The position numbers and the translations under genes are program-made. From Eukaryota sp. TZLM1-RC (lineage: Eukaryota; Metamonada: BaSk clade): DNA of 64,000 nt. Shown one piece after another: positions 9,419 to 18,729 of the stretch. The stretch's first letter is position 1. Every line of letters starts with the position of its first letter. A model generated the notes under the pieces. It saw nothing but the letters and a program-made list of their open reading frames with translations, made no database searches and was not told the DNA's origin. The stretch is taken from the NCBI GenBank assembly GCA_040285825.1, contig JAUPSS010000007.1:62001-126000 (forward strand), read 5' to 3'.

Positions 9419-11557
9419 ATGTCCAGTGTCCTCCAAGCCTTATCTGATGACCTTAACCACCTGCGTGAAGAAGCAGTCACAGTTCTCACTTCAGGCCTTC
9501 GCCTGAGTCACGCTTCCTTCCCCAGAATCGCTCCTTACCCTCTTCCATCACTCTCCTCCTCCACTAACATCATCCATGCCTTAGATCTCAACCCTCCCCT
9601 CTTCATCGGTATCGACCATCTTACCTCCAAACTTCCTTCCCCTTCATCAACTCGACCTCTCTTTGTTCTCCGTGGACCTCCCCGTTCTGGCCGTTCTTCA
9701 CTCCTCACCACTGGCCTTCCTTTTGCTTTAACCTATACTACTAAGCATTTCCCAACTCTTCCTTCCGTCGTACATCTTCCATTCTCTAATATTAAACCTC
9801 GGTACACGTGTTCAGAGTGCTTGGGGGAGTTTTTTAGGCTATTGAAACAATATTCAACCAGGTATGTGGTAATTGATCAAGATAATGATGAAATGAAATT
9901 GAATGAAACGATGATGTCTCCGATTAGGTCAAAATTAGCGATCAAAAATGATGAGGTAATGTCATCATTTGATAGTCCTGCAGTTGCGAAAATTCCATGG
10001 TCTGAGAGATTCAATGTACCTTCCAGTCCATATAAAGCATCAAATTTTGAATTGAGCACTTCTGAGCAAAATTTTAAAAAATTAGATGATACTGATGAGC
10101 TGGGTGATCCTATCATGTCGCTTTCGGAGCAAATTACCAAAATTTTGAAATATTTGTCTCTTTTAAAACAATATACCGGAAATCTATTAATCACAATCGA
10201 TGATTTTGACCTTTTATTCAAAAATATCTCAGACCAAAAAGACAAACAGATAGTTTTACAAGCTTTTGGTTGGATTTTTTCAAATAGTGGTGTAATTTTC
10301 GCCATTTCGATGTTTTCTCATTTAATTATGGATTCCCCAAATGACCTTTCTTTGTTAGTCCAAAATAAAAATGTCAAAATTCATATTATTGACCCTATTC
10401 CTCTTATCTCAGAGCTCAATTACGTGATGGATGACGTTTTTGACTGTCTTGATGACGTGTACAACATCAATCAATCAAAGCATTTGATTAATTTAGTTTG
10501 CTCGTATTTACCATCAAATTTGCAGTATTTATCCATAATTCTTCCATTTTTTCATAAAATTGTCGATTTAAATATAAATGACAAGGACTTTGATTATTTC
10601 TTTAAACAATTTATTAATCAAGAATTTTCTTTTGTTGTTTCTAAAAATGTTCATTTAATAGAAACTCAAGAAACAAAATTAATCGATTTCAATCAAAACT
10701 TACCTATTTTGACCTGGTCTTTTGACTTTCAACGAGTTTTTGATGGCAGTTTATCTTTCAAAAATGATCTATTACGCCTTTGTCAATTATGTTTTGGGAA
10801 AAATCAAATTCAGGTGAACTTAACATTAAACCCGATTGTTGATTCAACTTTAGTTAAAATTGTAAACATTTCAAAGGCAAACTCGTTATATCACCTCAAC
10901 AGATCAATCATTTCTGATCATTTCAACAATAATGACCTTGATTTTGATCTATCTGGACTGGTCAAATTTTTACATTCTTCGATCAATTCAATTAATCCAT
11001 CAAAAATGATTAAAAGAGGTGTTTATGATTATCATTATTCAGATGTTTGTGGACTGTTTCTCAATTCTTGTAATATTAAAAGACCCAATTTAATTGATTA
11101 TAAGTTCATTCACGAAAACTCGAGAAAACTATCAAATTTGATTGATAATCTGATTGGAAATCATTTCAGCTCACTCAATCAATTATTTTCTTTTGTTGAT
11201 GTCTGTGAGTCTGCAATCACGTCAAGTCCTGCTGTTTCTGACCGTTTTGTGATTATTGTGAGCTCTGATTATGATCTTCCTTCTTTAGAAGCAGTCAAAT
11301 CCTTTTTTATTCAAACCTTTAAAATCAAAATTTTCGATCTTTGGCAAAAATCAAACCAAATTTTCGTTTTGATTAATACTTTACAATCCTGCCAAGTGGT
11401 TATTCAGAAGCCTGTGGTTGTTGTGAAATACGAAAAAGTTAAACTTTCGGTAGCTGATTCTAGTACCGCAAAGGGTTGTTGGGAAGTTTATTTTTCAAAA
11501 AGAAAGGGAATTGAAAGCAGCAATTCCACTATTGATTTACTTAGTTCTATGAGCTGA
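9419..11557 (+). CDS. STAND/NACHT-like P-loop ATPase (NPHP3/TEP1-like N-terminal half)
   Basis: Single-exon 712-residue protein from ATG 9419. It has a Walker A-like motif, LRGPPRSGRSSLL (about residues 83-95), in which the usual Lys before Ser/Thr is Arg. This is followed by the VVHLPFSN strand and a Walker B, LLITIDDFDLLF (about 255-266). The arrangement resembles the NACHT/STAND ATPases of nephrocystin-3 and TEP1, in which residues after the P-loop read VxHxxFxxxS. The C-terminal 400 residues are Asn/Asp/Ile-rich with no recognised repeat. An AAA+ origin-recognition (ORC4-like) protein was considered but fits less well. Composition shifts from GC-richer at the 5' end to AT-rich later. Cellular role unknown. 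Confidence 0.5.
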   Translation: MSSVLQALSDDLNHLREEAVTVLTSGLRLSHASFPRIAPYPLPSLSSSTNIIHALDLNPPLFIGIDHLTSKLPSPSSTRPLFVLRGPPRSGRSSLLTTGLPFALTYTTKHFPTLPSVVHLPFSNIKPRYTCSECLGEFFRLLKQYSTRYVVIDQDNDEMKLNETMMSPIRSKLAIKNDEVMSSFDSPAVAKIPWSERFNVPSSPYKASNFELSTSEQNFKKLDDTDELGDPIMSLSEQITKILKYLSLLKQYTGNLLITIDDFDLLFKNISDQKDKQIVLQAFGWIFSNSGVIFAISMFSHLIMDSPNDLSLLVQNKNVKIHIIDPIPLISELNYVMDDVFDCLDDVYNINQSKHLINLVCSYLPSNLQYLSIILPFFHKIVDLNINDKDFDYFFKQFINQEFSFVVSKNVHLIETQETKLIDFNQNLPILTWSFDFQRVFDGSLSFKNDLLRLCQLCFGKNQIQVNLTLNPIVDSTLVKIVNISKANSLYHLNRSIISDHFNNNDLDFDLSGLVKFLHSSINSINPSKMIKRGVYDYHYSDVCGLFLNSCNIKRPNLIDYKFIHENSRKLSNLIDNLIGNHFSSLNQLFSFVDVCESAITSSPAVSDRFVIIVSSDYDLPSLEAVKSFFIQTFKIKIFDLWQKSNQIFVLINTLQSCQVVIQKPVVVVKYEKVKLSVADSSTAKGCWEVYFSKRKGIESSNSTIDLLSSMS

Positions 11558-11622
11558 TTTATTTTATTTTTAACTAGTGTATTTTAGATTTGGTTGTATA
11601 AATTTTTTTATTTGATATTTTT

Positions 11623-11901
11623 TTGCCTAATGACCACAACTTTTTTAATTTTCCTGAAACTAGTCACAATCAGTTGATCCCTTGTTATTCTCAAATAGGT
11701 AAAGGATTGATTACATCACCAATTGAATCTTTCAACATTGACTCTGCAGAATTTCATTCATTCCTACTAAGTGGATCAGAAAGAGCTATTTGTCTTTATG
11801 AATATTTCTGTACACGTGTTCAAATACGTGTTTACACAACTTTGCGCCAATTAGGGTTAGAGTTAGGATTAGGGTTACTGCCTTCAAACAATTTTCTTTA
11901 A
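11623..11901 (+). other. Short unassigned frame downstream of the ATPase gene
   Basis: A 92-residue frame with no recognisable domain. Its C-terminal end is simply translated telomere-like repeat sequence (11851-11877). I do not regard it as a demonstrated gene. Confidence 0.2.
11851..11877 (+). repeat. Degenerate TTAGGG-type tract
   Basis: Four partly degenerate TTAGGG-like units in 27 bases (TTAGGGTTAGAGTTAGGATT and so on). It may be an interstitial telomere-like tract or chance. A second, shorter complementary tract lies at 34771-34788. Confidence 0.5.
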
Positions 11902-12144
11902 AGGATGAATTCTGATGGTGAAAAACGTTGCTGCTAGTTTGATGAGTAGAACAAAAAAGAATTAAGAATCTACAAAAGGTGAAATGTTGAGCACACCATA
12001 TTCTTTACATAACTTATCAAGAACCTTGTATAAAAAAATAACTGTTCAATAATACAAATCCAATTTTGGTTTTGGTTCAAAAATAATATGCTAATTTCTT
12101 TCCGATTACAACTTGTTAACAATTTTCTAAAAAACGGTTTAATT

Positions 12145-13011
12145 TATTGAACTTGCACATTTAACAAAATAAACTCAGACCTAATGGGACGAAATTCTTT
12201 GAACCAAAATATTCTCTACAAAATCTTGATCTGCTTGCTGTCTAGCTAAAGCTTCTCTTATTCGATTGAAAAACCGTGGCAATCTATTAATAATGGTAAA
12301 TTGAATTCGAAAGCGCCATAAAAATATATCAAATTTTTTCATTGTTTTTTCTTGAACCATTTTTTCGAAATCATTCAAAAAAGTTCCTGCTTCTACTGAT
12401 AGTCTTCCGTTTATAGAAAATGGGAAAGCAATAAAAACAAATGGTCTATTTCTATCAGCATTAACTTCTTCGATATCTCTGTCATATTTTCTATGTTTTT
12501 CTTTGGCCTTAAATTCAAGAGCACTCACAGGATTAAGTTTTCATCTGTGAACCAAGGTGTCATTAGCAACATTAAATGAGACAAAGTCAACGATAGCTTC
12601 AGAGTTATCAATCCAATCACAGTATACATCACCTGTATCATCAGAACCAAAATTATTCAGAGAAAGTGTTTCCTTCAGCAGGGACTCTTTGATACAAGAA
12701 ATTCTTGCAGTTTGTGCGATATTGAAAACAGTGTCTCTAACAGCATGAAGTAATGATAAACGATAAGTTATCAATTTCGAACAGTATCTGAGCATATCGC
12801 AAAGTGAGTTGAGGTGAATTCGAACAATTACATTTTTCTTTTGGTAATAATTGATTAATGGGGATATTCAAATAAAATCTCATTTTTGTTACAAACGCTT
12901 CATTAGTAGCACACAGTCCAAATCTTTGTAATATAATGGTCACAAACAGTGAAGAATCTGATGACTGGTTTTCACAAACACCCTTTTCCAATAACAATGA
13001 GTGAAGATCTT
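12145..13011 (-). mobile_element. LINE copy A: 3' fragment encoding the restriction-like endonuclease end
   Basis: The minus strand encodes the zinc-knuckle and restriction-like endonuclease end of the LINE family seen throughout the window, in at least three frames (12997-12737, 12795-12541, 12528-12181). Recognisable pieces are ARISCIKESLLKETLSLNNF, GDVYCDWIDNSEAIVDFVS, KEKHRKYDRDIEE and FIAFPFSINGRLS. The 3' untranslated tail (complement of TTAATTTATTGAACTTGCAC) is diverged. The 5' truncation is near the GATCTTCACTCATTG block, close to where copy D also starts. Confidence 0.85.
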
Positions 13012-13021
13012 TTTTTGTAAT

Positions 13022-13245
13022 TTATTTATTAAAAACCTATAAATCAACATCTAAATAATCCATCTCTCCCAAAACAAAAACACTAGATGCAACTCTCTCA
13101 TAATGAGATTCAAGAGAGAGCAAAGCATCAGAAACCAAATTCAACATCCCCTTAAAAATAGAAAACACATTTCTACTTTGCCAAAACAATCTGTTGAAGT
13201 TGCTGCCAGTTCTTCTCATCGAATTTAAAGTCAACAAAGTTAAGG
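13022..13245 (-). repeat. Repeat R2, copy 1 (pseudogene-like)
   Basis: About 220 bases similar to 37257-37445. On the minus strand it reads as a C-terminal protein fragment (NRLFWQSRNVFSIFKGMLNL ... FVLGEMDYLDVDL, stop). The second copy has the same protein similarity but carries stops. This suggests a dispersed gene fragment or the 3' end of an unknown element. It directly abuts LINE copy A. Confidence 0.6.
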
Positions 13246-13249
13246 TATT

Positions 13250-14475
13250 TTAAATAACTATCTATTCTTACAATCATTCTGTTTAATCACAATCACACAT
13301 TGTGACTTAATTGAATTCAAAGACAATACAGTCGACTTTTTGCAATAACATAATAATGACGATAACCAGCATCTATAGTTGTAGAACTTATGTGCAATTG
13401 GCAAGTCAACATACTTAATTTCAATACTGTCCGTTTTTCAGGATCATCAAAAGTATAAAATTTTTGCAATTTTACCTTCTACAATATTCCATGGAACATT
13501 CTGACGCAACTGTCCATTCTAAAGAAAAAGAAAGAAAAGTGTGATGCACTTCAGATGCTCGAAGAGCCCATTGTAGAACGTTATAATGAATGTTTTGAAA
13601 TTGATTTAAGAGAAACATTTGAGGAAGAAGTACAAGACGAATTCATTTTGAACGATCAGCTGCATTGTTTATCTCCAACACTGGTTGACGAGTTGGATAT
13701 GGAGTGGAATACATCCAAAATGGTTGATAAGGTTCGTAGAAGAAGTAGCTTTTTGCGACAAACGGCTTAATGTCCTGTTATCACTCAAATAGAAGAAAAA
13801 AACCGAAACATAAAGACATAATAAATACTTTCATACATTGTGATTGATCTCCTGATAATGTTTGAACCTCAGTTAATGTTAAGGACCAACACAATCCAAA
13901 AAACTGAATCATCAAGCACTTAAACTGAACAAAAAAGAAACTACAAAATAGAGTTTTGTGGTAGAATCAAAGCATAACAACATACATTGTTGCTTAACCC
14001 ATTTCAAAATCTTCATCAAAAAAGTCTTCTAGCATCAGCTAGTTTAAAAAAAAGATATTGATACTGCCTTTTTTTACGAACTGCTGACCTTGGTAAACTC
14101 CTCAAAAGATTGACAATAATTGTTGATGAACTTTTCAACAAGAAAAACTTCTCCTCGACAGAGACTGAGTGAAAGGCGCTGTTATCGGATTGTTTTCAGT
14201 TGTCATGTCTTGAGGGACAGTCAGTTCAAATACAAGCTGCACAATTTGTGGAATTGTATTTGAATAATTAGATTATAATTTTGATAAAAAAAGCTTTTGT
14301 TCATCTTTTAATATAACTAACAGATCTCCTTTTCACAGTCTAATTTTTGAAATCTTCTCAATAGTGGAATTTTTATATTTTGTAACACATAATCAATCTG
14401 ATTACTCCAAATGTGGTCATTGTTGAAACAATAAAATTAAACAAAATTAAACTAGTACAAAATACAAAAAAATAT
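13250..14475. other. Mostly non-coding stretch with one small ORF
   Basis: The only frame worth noting is an acidic 71-residue ATG frame at 13555-13770 (MLEEPIVERYNECF..., ending RRRSSFLRQTA), which has no recognised family. It could be a short exon or chance. The rest is AT-rich without visible signals. Confidence 0.35.
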
Positions 14476-14477
14476 TT

Positions 14478-14595
14478 ATTACTTACAATCTACAACTGAG
14501 GATTTACCACTCTTAGCTCAGGTCCATATATCAGATAAAAAAACCACAGGAACTTGCTTTGATATCACTGGATCTTTGTAATTCAGAAGTAGCTC
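14478..14595 (-). pseudogene. Relic of the small B-box gene's 3' end
   Basis: The sequence ACTTACAATCTACAACTGAG onward aligns base for base with mismatches to the end of the B-box gene at 46558-46650 (CTTATAATCTACAATTGAG). Translation on the minus strand keeps the pattern SDxK...G and the IVDYK-like end, but with frameshifts. It is a third, truncated copy of that gene family. It lies 0.4 kb downstream of the stop codon of the large TRIM-like gene, on the same strand. Confidence 0.65.
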
Positions 14596-15003
14596 AATTA
14601 TTAAGTATATCGATAACTATTTTTTACCTTTCCTTAATTGCCAAATAAAATAATTCAATTATAAGTCTTGACATTCTTGCACCTACAATAGTACAACAAC
14701 CAATTGACTCAACAAAGTAACAAAAGATTGATGACACTGACGAAACAATGCCCAGAATAACCTTTTGAAAATGGATACCATATAGTTTTTTTTGAGTTAA
14801 TTCAGTATCAATCAAGTTCTCACCTATTGACTAAATTTGGGCTATTGAATCTTCAAAATTATGTTCATCATCAAAAAAGTTTAAGTGAAGTTTTTCACCA
14901 CTTTCTTCATCTACTTCTGACTCTTCAGTAAATGGTTCAGTTATTCTTCCTGATTTTCTTCCAAGTTTTCAATATTTGATTGATCAATCTCTTTTGTTTT
15001 TTG

Positions 15004-18000
15004 TTATTCAGTATGTCGAGTTGGATGATCTGTCGTTTCAGATGCAGAATCGAGAGATCCCTCCTCAAAGGACCTTCTAAAATCGAATTGAGAAAAACTT
15101 TCCTCATTGTCACTAGAGGATGTGGTACCAAAGGCAGGAGCATCAGCTTTCTTGTCATTGGTTGAGGGGGCAGTTACTCCAAAACCTGCAAAACTAGAAA
15201 CACTTTCCTCATTGTCAGTAGAGGATGTGGTACCAAAGGCAGGAGCATCAGCTTTCTTGTCATTGGTTGAGGGGGCAGTTACTCCAAAACCTGCAAAACT
15301 AGAAACACTTTCCTTATTGTCAGTAGAGGATGTGGTACCAAAGGCAGGAGCATCAGCTTTCTTGTCATTGGTTGAGGGGGCAGTTACTCCAAAACCTGCA
15401 AAACTAGAAACACTTTCCTCATTGTCAGTAGAGGATGTGGTACCAAAGGCAGGAGCATCAGCTTTCTTGTCATTGGTTGAGGGGGCAGTTACTCCAAAAC
15501 CTGCAAAACTAGAAACACTTTCCTCATTGTCAGTAGAGGATGTGGTACCAAAGGCAGGAGCATCAGCTTTCTTGTCATTGGTTGAGGGGGCAGTTACTCC
15601 AAAACCTGCAAAACTAGAAACACTTTCCTTATTGTCAGTAGAGGATGTGGTACCAAAGGCAGGAGCATCAGCTTTCTTGTCATTGGTTGAGGGGGCAGTT
15701 ACTCCAAAACCTGCAAAACTAGAAACACTTTCCTCATTGTCACTAGAGGATGTGGTACCAAACGCAGGAGCATCAGCTTTCTTGTCATTGGTTGAGGGGG
15801 CAGTTACTCCAAAACCTGCAAAACTAGAAACACTTTCCTTATTGTCACTAGAGGATGTGGTACCAAAGGCAGGAGCATCAGCTTTCTTGTCATTGGTTGA
15901 GGGGGCAGTTACTCCAAGACCTGCAAAACTAGAAACACTTTCCTTATTGTCAGTAGAGGATGTGGTACCAAACGCAGGAGCATGAGCTTTCTTGTCATTG
16001 GTTGAGGGGGTAGTTACTCCAAAACCTGGAAAACTAGAAACACTTTCCTTATTGTCACTAGAGGATGTGGTACCAAAGGCAGGAGCATCAGCTTTCTTGT
16101 CATTGGTTGAGGGGGCAGTTACTCCAAAACCTGCAAAACTAGAAACACTTTCCTTATTGTCACTAGAGGATGTGGTACCAAAGGCAGGAGCATCAGCTTT
16201 CTTGTCATTGGTTGAGGGGGCAGTTACTCCAAAACCTGCAAAACTAGAAACACTTTCCTTATTGTCACTAGAGGATGTGGTACCAAAAGGAGAGACAGAT
16301 AGTTGGAAGGGGTTCGAAAACGAGAAAAATGACTTGGATTCGCTACTGACAAATGGTAAAGCACCAAAAGGGTTAGTTTTGATAGATTCAATTTGATTGG
16401 AATTGTACTTGGACTCTCTACCCAATAACTGTAGACATAGTTGGCCAATAGTATCCACTGAACAATTCTTAACAATAACCTTTTCCAACCATTCTTCCTT
16501 GTTTTTATTGACTGAATAATTAATAAGCTTGTAATCATTGAATCTCACTTCATCAATGCTGAGATGCCTGTACTGGTCCATGGCTGAAATGGATTGAACT
16601 TTCCCCTCAGAGTCCATTGCTGGTGTGAAAGGTGAACAACTGGGAGGAATATCGTTTTCAGACCAAATATTTGTCTTGTTGTTATTAATTAAATTGGACA
16701 GACTTAAATTTAGTAATAAATCAGTTGAAATAGTAAAAATATCTGGAAGTGAATTAAATTCATAATGATCTATAGCTTTACCTAATAACCAAGAATTTGA
16801 ATATTTGATTGAATAATTAATGAGAGAAACGAATTGATCTTCGTCCAAGGTGTTGAATTCTATTTTTGGATGGGCTGATTCAAATTCATTACTAGAAAAA
16901 AGAGGAGAACCAAATGGACTTGAGTCGAGATTGAAAAGAAAAACAAGATCATTGGTGCTAATCAATTTGGAATTATTAACAAAATTAAGAACCAATTTCT
17001 TTTTTAATTCTTCATCAATGAAAAGAGGAAGAAATTCTTTTAATTGTTCAATTGAAGGAAGATATTCTGGGTCAACTTGCACCATAAAAAGAACTAATTG
17101 AGCTCTTTTCGAAATATTCAGCGCGTTAACATCAATTATTTCTTTTCCCAGTATTTCTCTTAAAAGATTTATTTGAAAACAACTCGATTTCGATTCCAAA
17201 TCATTAAGGCAAGTGTTTAGAATTGTTTTGAATTTTTGAAGAGAATCAATAGCTCTAGATATACTTTCTTCTGCTTTAACCTTGACATTTTCATCAAAAT
17301 TGATTGATTCTTCAATAACATTGCAGGAATCGATTTGTTGAATTTTTGACTGTGACTGCCAAATCAAATCACCAATCAAATCACACATAATTGATTGGTT
17401 TCCTTCAATAGTTTCCTTTACCAAATTCAACACTTTACCACCATATTCAACCAAAGGGACACTAACAGTAGTTAAACCAGTTTGAAGTTCATTGGCTTGT
17501 TTTGTAAAGATTTCCCTAGCTTTTGTGAATGGAATGAGACAATCTTGATGGAGAGAATGACTATTGTTTTCCGATCGATCGGAATTACAAGAATCGCAAA
17601 GAGCGACCTTGCATTTGGTACAGAAATAACTTAAAGTTTTTCCTTTGTGGTGAGGACATCTCGGAAGGGAAAGTTCTGATCGAAGAGAAATGGGAACAGG
17701 ATGGTGGGATTGGAACACTTTCATTTGGTGAACTTCAGAGGAACAGTCTTGGCAAAAAGAGACATCACAATCCTTGCAGAAGAGGGTAGCATCAGCATCT
17801 TCGCAATTGGGACAAAGTTCGGGTTCGGGTTCGAGTTGGGTTGTGGTAGAGGTCTGATTCATGGCATCGATGGCCTGCTGAATAACGACAGTGATGTGAA
17901 CAGCATCAGACGTAAGGGGTTCCCGACAGACCGGGCATGTAGAGTCGGAGTTCTTGCAGATTAGAAGACATTTATCACTGCAGAAATTATGTCCGCAAGG

Positions 18001-18060
18001 AAGAGTTGTTGGTGATTCGATGGTTTCTAGGCATTGGGGACATTTTTTGAAGTCAGTCAT
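15004..18060 (-). CDS. RING/B-box (TRIM-like) protein with 12-unit FG-repeat tail
   Basis: 1018 residues from ATG 18060. It starts with a C3HC4-type RING finger (C7, C10, C22, H24, C27, C31, C42, C45), predicted to be an E3 ubiquitin-ligase module. Two B-boxes follow (about residues 83-122 and 135-180), then a long helical region with coiled-coil character, the TRIM/RBCC order. The C-terminus is not B30.2/SPRY. It is about 400 residues of 35-residue tandem repeats, each with two FG dipeptides (AFGTTSS and GFGVTAP), like FG nucleoporins. Two shorter paralogues lie in the inverted-repeat arms. After the TAA at 15004 the same frame continues acidic (IENLEENQEE), so the stop may be a recent nonsense change. 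Confidence 0.85.
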   Translation of the reverse strand: MTDFKKCPQCLETIESPTTLPCGHNFCSDKCLLICKNSDSTCPVCREPLTSDAVHITVVIQQAIDAMNQTSTTTQLEPEPELCPNCEDADATLFCKDCDVSFCQDCSSEVHQMKVFQSHHPVPISLRSELSLPRCPHHKGKTLSYFCTKCKVALCDSCNSDRSENNSHSLHQDCLIPFTKAREIFTKQANELQTGLTTVSVPLVEYGGKVLNLVKETIEGNQSIMCDLIGDLIWQSQSKIQQIDSCNVIEESINFDENVKVKAEESISRAIDSLQKFKTILNTCLNDLESKSSCFQINLLREILGKEIIDVNALNISKRAQLVLFMVQVDPEYLPSIEQLKEFLPLFIDEELKKKLVLNFVNNSKLISTNDLVFLFNLDSSPFGSPLFSSNEFESAHPKIEFNTLDEDQFVSLINYSIKYSNSWLLGKAIDHYEFNSLPDIFTISTDLLLNLSLSNLINNNKTNIWSENDIPPSCSPFTPAMDSEGKVQSISAMDQYRHLSIDEVRFNDYKLINYSVNKNKEEWLEKVIVKNCSVDTIGQLCLQLLGRESKYNSNQIESIKTNPFGALPFVSSESKSFFSFSNPFQLSVSPFGTTSSSDNKESVSSFAGFGVTAPSTNDKKADAPAFGTTSSSDNKESVSSFAGFGVTAPSTNDKKADAPAFGTTSSSDNKESVSSFPGFGVTTPSTNDKKAHAPAFGTTSSTDNKESVSSFAGLGVTAPSTNDKKADAPAFGTTSSSDNKESVSSFAGFGVTAPSTNDKKADAPAFGTTSSSDNEESVSSFAGFGVTAPSTNDKKADAPAFGTTSSTDNKESVSSFAGFGVTAPSTNDKKADAPAFGTTSSTDNEESVSSFAGFGVTAPSTNDKKADAPAFGTTSSTDNEESVSSFAGFGVTAPSTNDKKADAPAFGTTSSTDNKESVSSFAGFGVTAPSTNDKKADAPAFGTTSSTDNEESVSSFAGFGVTAPSTNDKKADAPAFGTTSSSDNEESFSQFDFRRSFEEGSLDSASETTDHPTRHTE
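15108..16295 (-). repeat. Coding minisatellite: 12 units of 105 bp encoding FG repeats
   Basis: The block GAGGATGTGGTACC recurs exactly every 105 bases, from 15116 to 16271 (12 occurrences). Units differ by only a few bases each (for example CTCATTGTC versus CTTATTGTC, AAGGC versus AACGC), which points to recent expansion or homogenisation. One unit equals 35 codons, so expansion keeps the frame. The paralogues in the inverted repeat have a single related unit followed by non-repetitive FG/Ser/Thr sequence. Confidence 0.95.
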
Positions 18061-18099
18061 TGTGAAAAAATTTGTTAAAAGCTCACCTCATGCAATTAC

Positions 18100-18260
18100 C
18101 AAAACTATCTACTACGCAGATATTGTGACCTATCAGTACTTCTCATTCTGGTTTCGGCAATTGCAAACATATTAACGCATGTTAGCTTAGTTCTATTGAA
18201 ACGCTTTGTTAAACCATTGCTAGTGAATTTACATCTTTCACTATTACAAGCTAATAAATT
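18100..18260 (+). repeat. 5' flank shared with the small B-box gene family
   Basis: The stretch beginning AAAACTATCTACTACGCAGA and running through CAATTGCAAACATATTA is clearly similar to 47358-47510 and its mirror at 28137-28290, the region upstream of the small B-box gene. Here it sits about 40 bases upstream of the TRIM-like start codon at 18060, in the same orientation relative to the gene. It may be a shared promoter; only sequence similarity is seen. Confidence 0.7.
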
Positions 18261-18584
18261 ATGAAATGAAGCAACAGGATTCTATTCTCTCTTGGGTGAT
18301 TCTTTATATTATTTTATACAGACAAAATGAGGATCTCACATATTGACATTTGCTTTCCAAAAAAAAATTATGGCGGCCAAACTTGCCAATGTGATGTGAA
18401 TTTAAAAAAATAGATTTTTTTCTGAAATTTATTCATAAATTCTTCAGTTTCACTCTGCAAAAGATTTGGACCTTGTTTCCATATTTTGTCACTAAACAAC
18501 CTTACTAGGTTTTATAGAAAAAAAAATAACTTTATTGCAATCTAAAGAATCTGTTTGTTTTAATTTTAAACAATTATCACGGGT

Positions 18585-18725
18585 AACCTATCCACTCGTG
18601 TATTTTCCTCTTTGGGATTGTTGAGAATACCTAGCTGGAATATTTTCCAATTTATAACATGTTAAATTGTAGCCAAAACACACCAATGGAGCTTTGTAAT
18701 GAACGATTAGTTGAAACCTTGGTGT
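18585..18725 (+). repeat. Dispersed repeat R3, copy 1
   Basis: About 140 bases (core GGGATTGTTGAGAATACC ... GCCAAAACACACCAATGGAG) match 29900-30040 (same orientation) and 45595-45727 (inverted). It has no coding signal. In the arms it lies between old LINE relics and the LINE 3' end. Confidence 0.75.
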
Positions 18726-18729
18726 TATC

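Noticed and set aside
9419-11557. Identification of the ATPase as ORC4
   Set aside because: The P-loop and Walker B fit many P-loop families, and the sequence after the P-loop (VVHLPFSN) fits NPHP3/TEP1-type STAND ATPases better. No ORC-specific motif seen.
15108-16295. Regular repeats considered as a CRISPR array
   Set aside because: Units are 105 bases and contiguous without unique spacers, and they lie inside a eukaryotic coding sequence.
15107-16396. Long plus-strand open frames (292 and 134 residues) antisense to the FG-repeat array
   Set aside because: The repeat unit is a multiple of three and lacks stops in this frame, so openness is a by-product of the minus-strand coding array. 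No independent coding evidence.
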